Shown here piece after piece: positions 32,551 through 40,699 of a stretch of 43,023 bases of DNA. Numbering within the stretch: the first letter of the stretch is position 1; every line of letters starts with the position of its first letter. Source of the stretch: Acidobacteriota bacterium (lineage in GTDB: Bacteria; Acidobacteriota; Thermoanaerobaculia; Multivoradales; Multivoraceae); NCBI GenBank assembly GCA_026707325.1, contig JAPOXA010000035.1, positions 1-43,023 of the forward strand. The letters run 5' to 3'. Both the position numbers and the translations under genes were made by a program. Below the pieces are notes generated by a model, which was not told the origin of the DNA, made no database searches, and saw only the letters and a list, made by a program, of their open reading frames with translations.

Positions 32551-34089
32551 ATGCGAGACAACGTCGGACTCATCCTGACCAAGCGCGCCTCCCTGTCGCC
32601 GGATATGGAGGGTTTCGTCGACGTCGAAACGGAGCGCCGTTTCACGTTCGCCGAGTGGAACCTGCGCTCGAACCGGACCGCCAACGCGCTCCGCGAACTC
32701 GGTGTCGGCAAAGGCGACCGCGTGGCGCTGTTGCTGGTGAACAGCGTGGAGTACATGGAGACGTTCTTCGCGATCGCCAAGATCGGCGCCGTTTGCGTGC
32801 CGCTGAACTGGCGGCTGACGCCCGAGGAACTGTCCTTCATCATCCGTGACGCCGGCGCCGAGACGCTCGTCTTCGGCGACGAGTTCCAGGCCCAGGTGCT
32901 GGACCTGATCGCGCGCGGCGGCGGCGAGAACGGCACGGACGTCACGCGGTGGGTGCACGTCGGCCCGGACGAGCAGCGGCCGGACGGCTGCCTCTCGTAC
33001 CTCGACGCGACGTCGGCGGCGAGCGACGCGGAGCCCGAGATCGGGGCCCTCGACGACGACCTGCTGTACATCATGTACACCTCGGGCACGACCGGCCTGC
33101 CCAAGGGCGCGGTCCACACCCACGCGTCCGCGTTGTGGGCGGGCCTGACGATCATGGCCAGCGCCGACACCCGCTACGGCGACCGCTACCTCGTCTCGTT
33201 GCCGCTGTTCCATGTCGGCGCGCTGACCCCGGCCACCGGCAACGTGCACCGCGGCAGCACCAGCGTCGTGCTGCGGGCCTTCGACCCGGTGCGCACCTGG
33301 CAGTTGATCGACGAAGAGAAGATCGACGTGATGCTGAAGGTGCCGGCGATGCTCAACTTCATGCTCCAGGTCTACGATCCCGAGCGCTGCAAGCATGAGC
33401 GGCTCCGCTGGTGCATGAGCGGCGCGGCGCCGGTACCGGTCAACCTGATCGAGGCCTACGACAAGCTGGGCATCGAGATCCACCAGGTCTACGGCCTCAC
33501 CGAGACCTGCGGCCCGGCCTGCCTGATCTCGCCAGAGGACGCCATCCGCAAGGCCGGTTCGACCGGCAAGGCCTTCTTCCACACCTCCGTGCGCGTCGTG
33601 GACAACGACGGCAAGGACTGCGCCCCCGGCGAAGCGGGCGAGGTCCTGGTCGCCGGCCGCCACCTGATGAAGGAGTACTGGAACCGGCCGGAAGCCACGG
33701 CCGAGAGTCTCGTGGACGGCTGGTTCTACACCGGCGACGGCGCGGTGATGGACGAGGACGGCTTCGTGTACATCCAGGACCGGTTGAAGGACATGATCAT
33801 CTCCGGCGGCGAGAACGTTTATCCGGCGGAACTCGAAGAGGTCATCGGCCGCCACCCCAAGGTGCTCGAAGTCGGCGTCATCGGCCGCGAGAGCGAGAAG
33901 TGGGGCGAGTCCCCGGTCGCGATCGTCGTCCGCTCCGACGAGAGCCTCGAAGGCGAAGAGGTCCTCGAGTTCTGCCAGGACAAGCTGGCCCGCTTCAAGC
34001 AGCCGGTCGCCGTCCACTTCATCGACCAGTTGCCGCGGAACCCGTCCGGGAAGATCCTGAAGCGGCTGCTGCGCGAACAGTTCAACTGA
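32551..34089 (+). CDS. Acyl-CoA synthetase (AMP-forming, fatty-acid type)
   Basis: A 512-aa ANL-superfamily enzyme that activates a carboxylic acid with ATP and CoA. Core motifs are MYTSGTTGLPKGAVHTH, the acyl-pocket region SLPLFHVGALTP, HQVYGLTETCGPA, the hinge DRLKDMIISGGENVYPAELE, and the C-terminal lysine in PRNPSGKILKRLLR. A ribosome-binding site (AGGAGAAGG, 32537-32545) precedes the ATG. The sequence suits medium or long-chain fatty acids, but the chain length cannot be read. It follows the PHA and GNAT genes and precedes a BCCT transporter. Confidence 0.93.
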   Translation: MRDNVGLILTKRASLSPDMEGFVDVETERRFTFAEWNLRSNRTANALRELGVGKGDRVALLLVNSVEYMETFFAIAKIGAVCVPLNWRLTPEELSFIIRDAGAETLVFGDEFQAQVLDLIARGGGENGTDVTRWVHVGPDEQRPDGCLSYLDATSAASDAEPEIGALDDDLLYIMYTSGTTGLPKGAVHTHASALWAGLTIMASADTRYGDRYLVSLPLFHVGALTPATGNVHRGSTSVVLRAFDPVRTWQLIDEEKIDVMLKVPAMLNFMLQVYDPERCKHERLRWCMSGAAPVPVNLIEAYDKLGIEIHQVYGLTETCGPACLISPEDAIRKAGSTGKAFFHTSVRVVDNDGKDCAPGEAGEVLVAGRHLMKEYWNRPEATAESLVDGWFYTGDGAVMDEDGFVYIQDRLKDMIISGGENVYPAELEEVIGRHPKVLEVGVIGRESEKWGESPVAIVVRSDESLEGEEVLEFCQDKLARFKQPVAVHFIDQLPRNPSGKILKRLLREQFN

Positions 34090-34157
34090 GTCGGCACCCC
34101 CAGTTCCGCGTCGGGCGGGACAACATCAGCCCGTTCGGGCTCGACATTCACCACCCG

Positions 34158-35684
34158 GTGTTCGTCGTCTCGGCGGCTGTGATCGTCCTGTTCGTCCTCG
34201 GCACGCTGGTCTTCCAGAGCCAGGCCGCGCGGTTCTTCAGTTGGCTGCTTCCGGCGATCATCGGCGCTTTCGACTGGTTCTTCCTGTCGGCCGGCAACGT
34301 TTTCGTTCTCTTCGCCCTGCTGCTCGTGTTCCTGCCGGTGGGCAGGGTGCGGCTGGGTGGCCCGGACGCGAAGCCGGAGTTCTCGTACCTGGGCTGGTTC
34401 GGGATGCTGTTCGCCGCCGGCATGGGCATCGGCCTGATGTACTTCGGCGTTTCGGAGCCGCTGTCCCACTTCGGCGCCGTCTTCGACGGGCCGGTGATCG
34501 ACGGCGACGGCCTGCGCAGCGACGCCGCGCCGCTGGGAGGCGCCGCCGGTGACGCGATGGCCGCGCGCGACCTCGCGATGGCGGCGACGATCTACCACTG
34601 GGGTCTGCACCCGTGGGCGATCTACGCCGTGGTCGCGCTGGCGCTGGCGTTCTTCGCCTACAACCACGGCTTGCCGCTGACCCTGCGCTCGGCCTTCTAC
34701 CCGATCCTGGGCGACCGCGTGCGCGGCTGGTGGGGACACCTGATCGACGTCCTCGCCGTGTTCGCCACGCTGTTCGGCCTGGCGACGTCGCTCGGACTGG
34801 GGACCACCCAGGCCCTGGCCGGGTTCAACCTGTTCTACGGCTGGGGCACGGGCGGTCTTGCCGCCGTGGTGCTGATCGGCCTCATCACGTTGCTCGCCGT
34901 CGTTTCGGTGGTACGCGGCATTGACCGAGGCATCAAGGTGCTGTCGGGAGTCAACATGACCCTTGCCCTTGCCCTGTTGCTCGCGGTCATCGTGATTGGC
35001 CCGACTGGCGAGATCCTGGTCACCGCCGCCAGGGGCGCGTTGGCCTATGGCGCGAACTTCGTGCCGCTGGCGATGCCGTTCGGTCGTGAGGACGTGAGCT
35101 TCTCGCATGGCTGGACCACGTTCTACTGGGCCTGGTGGGTGTCCTGGTCGCCGTTCGTCGGCATGTTCATCGCCCGCGTCTCCCGCGGCCGCACCGTGCG
35201 CGAGTTCGTCGTGTGCGTGATTCTCATCCCGACGCTGCTGTCGATCGTCTGGATGGCGGCCTTCGGCGGCACGGCGATCTCCCAGACGATCGCGGACAGC
35301 ACGGCGCCGGTGGCGTCCGCGGCCCAGGAGGTCATGTTCTTCCGGATGGTCGAGCAGTTCCCCCTCAGTGCGGTGCTGTCGCTCGCCGGCATCGTCCTGG
35401 TGCTCGTGTTCTTCGTCACGTCGTCCGACTCCGGCTCGCTCGTCGTCGACACGATCACCGCAGGCGGCAAGGAGGACGTGCCGACCAGCCAGCGTGTCTT
35501 CTGGGCCACCCTCGAAGGCGTCGTCGCCGCGGTCCTGCTCCTCGTCGGCGGCACCGGCGCTCTGGACGCCTTGCGGGCGATGACCGTTTCGACGGGCCTG
35601 CCGTTCACATTGGTGTTGCTGGCTATGTGCTACAGCATCTGGGTCGGCCTGTGGGCCGCGGTGAGGGAGAAGAGGGGCGTCTGA
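34158..35684 (+). CDS. BCCT-family betaine/carnitine/choline transporter
   Basis: About 508 aa with 12 membrane segments. It has the family signature HGWTTFYWAWWVSWSPFVGM, the GMGIGLMYFGVSEPLSHF loop, YHWGLHPWAIYAVV and TSLGLGTTQALAGFN. Such transporters bring in glycine betaine, choline or carnitine with Na+ or H+. The start is uncertain. The first standard codon in frame is GTG 34158, but the frame stays open upstream and residues before it (NISPFGLDIHHP) look like a BCCT N-terminus. A CTG at 34086 overlaps the synthetase stop (CTGA) and would allow coupled initiation. Uptake for osmoprotection is the usual role; next to CoA-ligase genes, carnitine is possible. Confidence 0.88.
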   Translation: MFVVSAAVIVLFVLGTLVFQSQAARFFSWLLPAIIGAFDWFFLSAGNVFVLFALLLVFLPVGRVRLGGPDAKPEFSYLGWFGMLFAAGMGIGLMYFGVSEPLSHFGAVFDGPVIDGDGLRSDAAPLGGAAGDAMAARDLAMAATIYHWGLHPWAIYAVVALALAFFAYNHGLPLTLRSAFYPILGDRVRGWWGHLIDVLAVFATLFGLATSLGLGTTQALAGFNLFYGWGTGGLAAVVLIGLITLLAVVSVVRGIDRGIKVLSGVNMTLALALLLAVIVIGPTGEILVTAARGALAYGANFVPLAMPFGREDVSFSHGWTTFYWAWWVSWSPFVGMFIARVSRGRTVREFVVCVILIPTLLSIVWMAAFGGTAISQTIADSTAPVASAAQEVMFFRMVEQFPLSAVLSLAGIVLVLVFFVTSSDSGSLVVDTITAGGKEDVPTSQRVFWATLEGVVAAVLLLVGGTGALDALRAMTVSTGLPFTLVLLAMCYSIWVGLWAAVREKRGV

Positions 35685-35794
35685 CGGCCGTTGTCGAGAG
35701 CGGTTCGGCTAGGGTTCAGCTTCGACGAGAGACCTGCACGGCTCTTCCACTGCCGCCGATTCGGGTGGGAGTTACGGCGAGCCCTTCCACCTTC

Positions 35795-35812
35795 GACTCC
35801 GCACGCGGAGTC
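35795..35812. promoter_or_regulatory. Perfect 7-bp hairpin between the BCCT gene and the island cassette
   Basis: GACTCCG-CACG-CGGAGTC (35795-35812) lies 110 bp after the BCCT stop and 21 bp before the ATG of the 125-aa gene. It may be a terminator for the upstream operon or an operator for the cassette. The rest of the 149-bp gap holds nothing I can name. Confidence 0.4.
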
Positions 35813-35833
35813 CGAACTCCTTCCGCTGTTCCC

Positions 35834-36211
35834 ATGCGCTTTCGAGAAGAGCTTCCGCCGGGCTGCCCGCCGGACGATGCGGTGGAGATCAACCAGCCGC
35901 GCGTGGTGTACCGACTGGCTCGGACCCTTCCGCCCTCGGAGGACGACTTCATGTCTCAGCGCGCCGAGAAGCCGGGACAGAGCTTCTCTGGCGTCTCGGA
36001 ATGTCAGGCACGGGGACTGTCGGTCCACGAAGATCGGGCCGACTCCGAGCGAGCGGCGAAGCTACCGGCGTTGCGCGGACGCCATGTCTGTAGACTGCTC
36101 TTGAGTGCCGGTGCGGGCCGAATCCTGCAGACAGGCAAGCCGTCGCACCACACTTGGTGGCCCTACGCCAACTACGATGTCCTGGCCTGCTTTGAGGGCG
36201 ACAACTCATGA
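35834..36211 (+). CDS. Small protein of a two-gene cassette in a defence-type island
   Basis: A 125-aa soluble protein with no signal. It begins MRFREELPPGCPPDDAVEI, continues VVYRLARTLPPSEDDFMSQR, has GVSECQARGLSVHEDR in the middle, and ends with a compact motif (GRILQTGKPSHHTWWPYANY). I recall similar small proteins encoded beside restriction or phage-defence genes, but no function is known to me. The C-terminal SHHTWW histidines could be a catalytic or binding site. Its stop overlaps the ATG of the next gene by 4 bp (ATGA), so the two products probably work together. The composition is visibly less GC-rich than the genes before it, suggesting transfer. Confidence 0.72.
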   Translation: MRFREELPPGCPPDDAVEINQPRVVYRLARTLPPSEDDFMSQRAEKPGQSFSGVSECQARGLSVHEDRADSERAAKLPALRGRHVCRLLLSAGAGRILQTGKPSHHTWWPYANYDVLACFEGDNS

Positions 36212-37353
36212 CGAGCATCAGCCACCGGGCAACCCTCTTCTGGTACGACGGCCCTCAGGTGTTCGAGGCGCGCGATCCGATTGGCGGTCACTACGTTGCC
36301 GTGGCTATCGAGGAACCGCCGGGAAGGGGTCGCTATCTCGTCGTGGGTGTGGCGCCCGAGGAGTTGCGCCGTCTTCGGTCCGGGATCGTTGACCTGCGAT
36401 CCGTGCTGCTCGATGCGGGTGGCGAGAAGTGGTTTCTGACATCCGCCGATGCTGATCCTTCGGGAGCACTCGGAATCGCGCAACAGAAGGGTGCCTTGGC
36501 GGAGACTGGGCTTCTGCCGGAAGCTGGTTTCTTCCTCCACTCCGACCTCACCGATGACTCCACGCTCGTGGAGTCGCGTCAGAGAAACAAGCTTGTGGTG
36601 GAGCTCGTAGCGGAGCCACCAGAAGCAGCGGATGAGCACCGTATCCGCCTCGAAACGCTCGTCGACATCCTTGGCGGAGTCCAGACCTTGGTCAAGCATG
36701 CGTACGGGGTTGCATGGCGAGACCTGTCGAAGGACTTCCGGAGCATCCTGGACAAGAGTGCCGAGCCACTGCTGGATGTAGTCGTGCCGGCGGCACCTGG
36801 TTCCTTCCGCGTGCTCCTCGAAGCCGCCCAGACGCCGAACCTGATTGGCGAGAGCGAAGTCGCTAGAGCGCTTCGCCGTGTTGACGCACTCTTCGAGCAT
36901 GTGGCGGACGCTGACCGGGCGCTGGAGACGGTGCGCGGCTACAAGGGGCACCTTGCCGGCGCCTACCTGCGGTTGATGCGCCTCCTGGCGGACCGCGAGA
37001 CGTGTCTGCGCTACTCGTGGGCGGAACCAACCGCGGCGGACGTGGTTCACCGAGGCGTCACGGCCGCCGAAGCTGTACGTCTGGTGCCGCTTCTCGCGGA
37101 CGTGGAGAATCTGAGCACGGAGTCTGTTCCCATGGTTGGCGAGTTCGAGAGGTTCCATCGTAAGACGGGTCTGTGGGGCTTGCTCACGGAAGGCGGCAGG
37201 GTTTCAGGGAAGATCCGTGACGATGGCCCAAGTCTCGACGGTCTCCAGGTGGGCGGTCGTTACCGGTTCTCGTGCGTCGAAGAGATAGAATTGATCCAGG
37301 GCACAGGCCGGGAGAAGCGCACTCTCTACCTGACCAGCCACGAACCCGCCTGA
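36208..37353 (+). CDS. DUF6575-like protein, partner of the 125-aa protein
   Basis: A 381-aa soluble protein. The N-terminal part (about residues 10-110) reads ATLFWYDGPQVFEARDPIGG, YVAVAIEEPPGRGRYLVVGV, LRRLRSGIVDLRSVLLDAG. It resembles what I recall as DUF6575, uncharacterised proteins found near mobile or defence genes. The C-terminal half is helical (LVDILGGVQTLVKHAYGVAW, LETVRGYKGHLAGAYLRLMR) and ends in a strand-rich piece (VGGRYRFSCVEEIELIQ). No catalytic motif is evident. It overlaps the upstream 125-aa gene by 4 bp and is convergent with the helicase gene (141-bp gap). The family call is from memory and moderate. Confidence 0.75.
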   Translation: MTSISHRATLFWYDGPQVFEARDPIGGHYVAVAIEEPPGRGRYLVVGVAPEELRRLRSGIVDLRSVLLDAGGEKWFLTSADADPSGALGIAQQKGALAETGLLPEAGFFLHSDLTDDSTLVESRQRNKLVVELVAEPPEAADEHRIRLETLVDILGGVQTLVKHAYGVAWRDLSKDFRSILDKSAEPLLDVVVPAAPGSFRVLLEAAQTPNLIGESEVARALRRVDALFEHVADADRALETVRGYKGHLAGAYLRLMRLLADRETCLRYSWAEPTAADVVHRGVTAAEAVRLVPLLADVENLSTESVPMVGEFERFHRKTGLWGLLTEGGRVSGKIRDDGPSLDGLQVGGRYRFSCVEEIELIQGTGREKRTLYLTSHEPA

Positions 37354-37494
37354 CGACACCGGCCGACGAGGCTGGCTGGAAGGCGGGGAACCCGTACCCT
37401 TTGCTCCCCGGTACGGATGACGGCCCTCCAACGCAGGCAACTGTAGAGAACTTCGGAGCCGGCCTTCCAGTTCGCGTGCGCTCCTGCGCGGCCA

Positions 37495-40400
37495 TCACCC
37501 GCCGTCCAGCACAGAGCCGAAAGACCGCGCCTCAGTGCATGAGCTGCCGGTTTCCTCACCTTCGTCGACCTCAGGGGCAACGTGATCCGGTGCCTGGAAC
37601 AATGGATTGCCCGGCGACCACAGCTCCATACTCTCAGAATGCTCCTCGTAGTACGCCGGGTCCGTCGTGACTCGGAGTTCCTCCTTCATTCCGGGAGCCA
37701 ATAGGCCGTACTCGCGAGTGCCCATCGGGCGAATCTCTACTCCGGACGGCATCAGGTCGGGCCGTGAGATGACGCGGTCGAGGTTGGCCATCGTGAGCGG
37801 CGACTCTGGCCGGGCGGGAATCTCCAGGTCTTCTTCGAGCACTTCGTCGAGGTCGAACCCGCCGGCCTGCGCTTCGTCGATCTGCCCTTCTAGGCGGTGG
37901 GCGAGAGAGTCGATGGAGGTCCGACTGGCGAGAACTTCCGCAGTGATCGAACGCGGCAACTCCGCCAGGATCGGTTGCAGTCGGCCGACGACGGCCTCGA
38001 ACAGGCCGATGCGATCGCGCAGCGCCTGATACACGTCGGTCTCGACCGTGTCTTGATAGTGCAGGTTGACAATCTGGATCGTGGGACTCCGCTGGCCCAG
38101 GCGGTCGATGCGGCCTATCCGCTGTTCTACCCGCATCGGGTTCCACGGCATGTCGTAGTTCACGAGGGCGCCGCAGAACTGGAAGTTGAGGCCCTCCGAG
38201 GCTGCGTCGGTGCATAGCAGGATGTCCGCGTCGCCGTCGCGGAAGCGCCGCTTTACTTCGTCGCGGTCAATCTTGTGCCAGCCGCCGTCGGCGGTCGGCG
38301 CCTCGCCGCCGCGGCCTGAGTAGCACATCAGTTTGACCCCGGCGCGGTCGGCGCCGAGCGCCTCGCGCAGGAAGTCCATCGTGTCGGTGTACTGGGTGAA
38401 CACCATGACCTGGGCGTAGCCCTCGTTGCGCAGGCGGTCGAGTTCCGTCTTGAGCGCGGCGAGCTTGCTGTCGGGTGGCAGCCGCCGCGTCCGCTCGAGG
38501 ATCTCGGCAATGGCACCTCTCTCCTCGGCCTGCAGGACCGCGCGTTCCTTCTCGGCCAAGTCCTCTGCGTCCCAGTTCTCCGCCCGGATCTCGTCCTCGA
38601 AGGCGTCCTCGTCCAGGTCGGTACTACGTTCGCGCTCAGGGTCCTCGAAGGCGTCCAGCCGATCCCGGAGCGTGTTGCGGAGCGCGTGGAAGCTGCTGGC
38701 CAGCCGCCGCCGGTAGGTGGTCATCACGAATCCGACCGCGTTACGGTCGCGGGCTTCGGCTTTGTTGTAGGTGCTGGAAATGTAGGTCCCGACCGCTTCG
38801 TAGACTCGCCGTTCCTCGGCGCTCATCGGCACCAAGCGATCCTCGACGTTCCTGTCCGCGATCGACGCGTCCACCATGCCGCGTTCGCGGTATGCGCGCA
38901 GCAGCCTGCGCGTATGGCGCGACACGAGGCGGCGAATCGGCGTGTTGGCTCGCGCGACGGCGATGGCGGCTCTCCGTTCCGGTGCCTGTAGCCGCCGACG
39001 GGCGATCGAGGAGGGGTTCCTCAGGGCTCTCAGCACTTTGCCGGCACCGAGTGAGCGAAGACCGCTCGTGCGCTCGGCCATCGCCTTTCTGGTCGTTCCG
39101 TAGCGGGCCTCGGTGGCCCGGAACATCTCCGCGATTCGGTCCAGTGCCTCGTGCGACGGGTTTGGCTCTTCGATGTCCTCGAAGAACTTCAGGAACCGTT
39201 CCTGCGTCCATTCGGGCGGCAGGCCGAGGAGGGCCAGGAGATCCCAGACCTCAACCGGATGGACTTGCATCGGCGTCGCGGTCAACAGGACCAGCCCTTG
39301 GGTTCTCTGCGAGATGGCCTGAAGCAACCCCAGCATGGCGTTCGGCCGCTGTGCGCGGCGGCTGCCGCCGAGTTCCCGCCGGCGGGCGTGGTGGGCCTCG
39401 TCGACGACGATCAGGTCCCATGGCTCGGCCTGATCGAGCAGGCTCCGCGCGCGGTCGCTCCGGCGCATCAGATGGCTCGACACGATGACGGCGGGCGCCT
39501 TGTGCCAGTCGTCCCGGCCGACATCGCGTTCGTTCGCGCTCTGGAGCGCCGGTGAGGGGTAGCGCACCAGCCGCCTACCATCGTAGATCGGCCAGTTCAG
39601 GTTGAACTTCTCGCGCAACTCGATCTGCCACTGCCGGCAGACCGCCTTGGGCGCCAGCACGAGGATGCGCTTGGCGCGTCCTGCGAGCCAGGCCTGCCGC
39701 AGCAGCATGCCGGCCTGGATCGTCTTGCCAAGCCCCACCTCGTCGGCGATCAGCAGCCTCGGCGGCCATTCGGCGTAGAGCCGCTCGAAGGCCCGGACCT
39801 GGTGCGGCCAGGGGGTCACTGCCGCGGTGGCTTCGCCGACCCGCCGGCCGCCACCCGGCAGAGAAGGTGCCTGTTGGATGAAGGACCACACGCGGCTCCT
39901 CAGGTCCGGCTCGGCCTTGGCTGGCGGGGCGGGTGGCACGGTGACGGGCGCTGGTGGCTCGTCCGTGGCCGCGGCCAGCTCGGCCTTCTTCAACCGGGCG
40001 GGCTTGTCGCTCTCCGGCATGAAGCGCAGCAGATCCCGGCGCGCGGCCTCTGGCGCGTCGAGCACGACGACATGGGGCGACTCGTCGGCCCACAGGCGAT
40101 TGAAGTTCGTCTGCTCGCGGATCACCCGTTCGGGCTCCGACCCTTCACCCCAGCTCTTGAAGACGCTGATGCTCTCCCAGTTCTGGCGCCATCCCGCCGC
40201 TGTCTCGTTGAGGCTGCCGGTCCAGGCGATCCGGTCGCCGACCCGGTCTTCGATCACGCCTGACTTCTCGTGGAAGATGCCGTCGGCGGAGATGGGTTGT
40301 CGGTTCGTGTCGCAGGGCACCGCGACCTTCACTTCGAGGTGGCCGCCCGCGACCATCCAGGCCAGCAGTTCCAGGGCGTCGGTCGACTCCTGGTCCGCGG

Positions 40401-40695
40401 GTTCGAGCGGGATGGCGCCCAGGTGTTGCTCGACGGCGTCCCGAAGGTTCTCGCCTCGTTCGATCGCTTCGACCTCGGGCGGGTCCAAGGTGCAGCCCAC
40501 GAGCAGTCTCATGCGGCCGGCATTGCGGACCAGCCCCTCGATCCCACGCGCCGCCAGGGTCAGCGCGCCGGCCTTGAAGTACCCGGTCAGCCGGTCGTAG
40601 CGCTCCGCGTCTTCGAGCGCCGGTAGATAGAAGACTCGCACCAAGTCGCCGTCCTCCGGCGTGTACTTCAGGCGCCAGTCGTGGTCCGAGAGCAT
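37495..40695 (-). CDS. PLD-SNF2 family helicase of a defence island (Hma/DISARM-like)
   Basis: About 1066 aa. A phospholipase-D-like N-terminal domain has an HxK-type motif at 142-144 (FHEKSGVIED) and TGSLNET near 160. A SNF2 helicase follows: Walker A DEVGLGKTIQAG (318-329), DEAH box VVDEAHHARR (432-435), LLTATPMQ, and a C-terminal helicase half with ASEGLNFQFCGALVNYDMPW and RVEQRIGRIDRLGQ. I chose ATG 40695, 4 nt after the methylase stop, because upstream residues are low-complexity and overlap that gene. This domain order occurs in helicases that accompany COG1743-type methylases in anti-phage loci. It probably translocates on DNA; whether it cuts is unknown. Confidence 0.9.
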   Translation of the reverse strand: MLSDHDWRLKYTPEDGDLVRVFYLPALEDAERYDRLTGYFKAGALTLAARGIEGLVRNAGRMRLLVGCTLDPPEVEAIERGENLRDAVEQHLGAIPLEPADQESTDALELLAWMVAGGHLEVKVAVPCDTNRQPISADGIFHEKSGVIEDRVGDRIAWTGSLNETAAGWRQNWESISVFKSWGEGSEPERVIREQTNFNRLWADESPHVVVLDAPEAARRDLLRFMPESDKPARLKKAELAAATDEPPAPVTVPPAPPAKAEPDLRSRVWSFIQQAPSLPGGGRRVGEATAAVTPWPHQVRAFERLYAEWPPRLLIADEVGLGKTIQAGMLLRQAWLAGRAKRILVLAPKAVCRQWQIELREKFNLNWPIYDGRRLVRYPSPALQSANERDVGRDDWHKAPAVIVSSHLMRRSDRARSLLDQAEPWDLIVVDEAHHARRRELGGSRRAQRPNAMLGLLQAISQRTQGLVLLTATPMQVHPVEVWDLLALLGLPPEWTQERFLKFFEDIEEPNPSHEALDRIAEMFRATEARYGTTRKAMAERTSGLRSLGAGKVLRALRNPSSIARRRLQAPERRAAIAVARANTPIRRLVSRHTRRLLRAYRERGMVDASIADRNVEDRLVPMSAEERRVYEAVGTYISSTYNKAEARDRNAVGFVMTTYRRRLASSFHALRNTLRDRLDAFEDPERERSTDLDEDAFEDEIRAENWDAEDLAEKERAVLQAEERGAIAEILERTRRLPPDSKLAALKTELDRLRNEGYAQVMVFTQYTDTMDFLREALGADRAGVKLMCYSGRGGEAPTADGGWHKIDRDEVKRRFRDGDADILLCTDAASEGLNFQFCGALVNYDMPWNPMRVEQRIGRIDRLGQRSPTIQIVNLHYQDTVETDVYQALRDRIGLFEAVVGRLQPILAELPRSITAEVLASRTSIDSLAHRLEGQIDEAQAGGFDLDEVLEEDLEIPARPESPLTMANLDRVISRPDLMPSGVEIRPMGTREYGLLAPGMKEELRVTTDPAYYEEHSESMELWSPGNPLFQAPDHVAPEVDEGEETGSSCTEARSFGSVLDGG

Positions 40696-40699
40696 TGCG

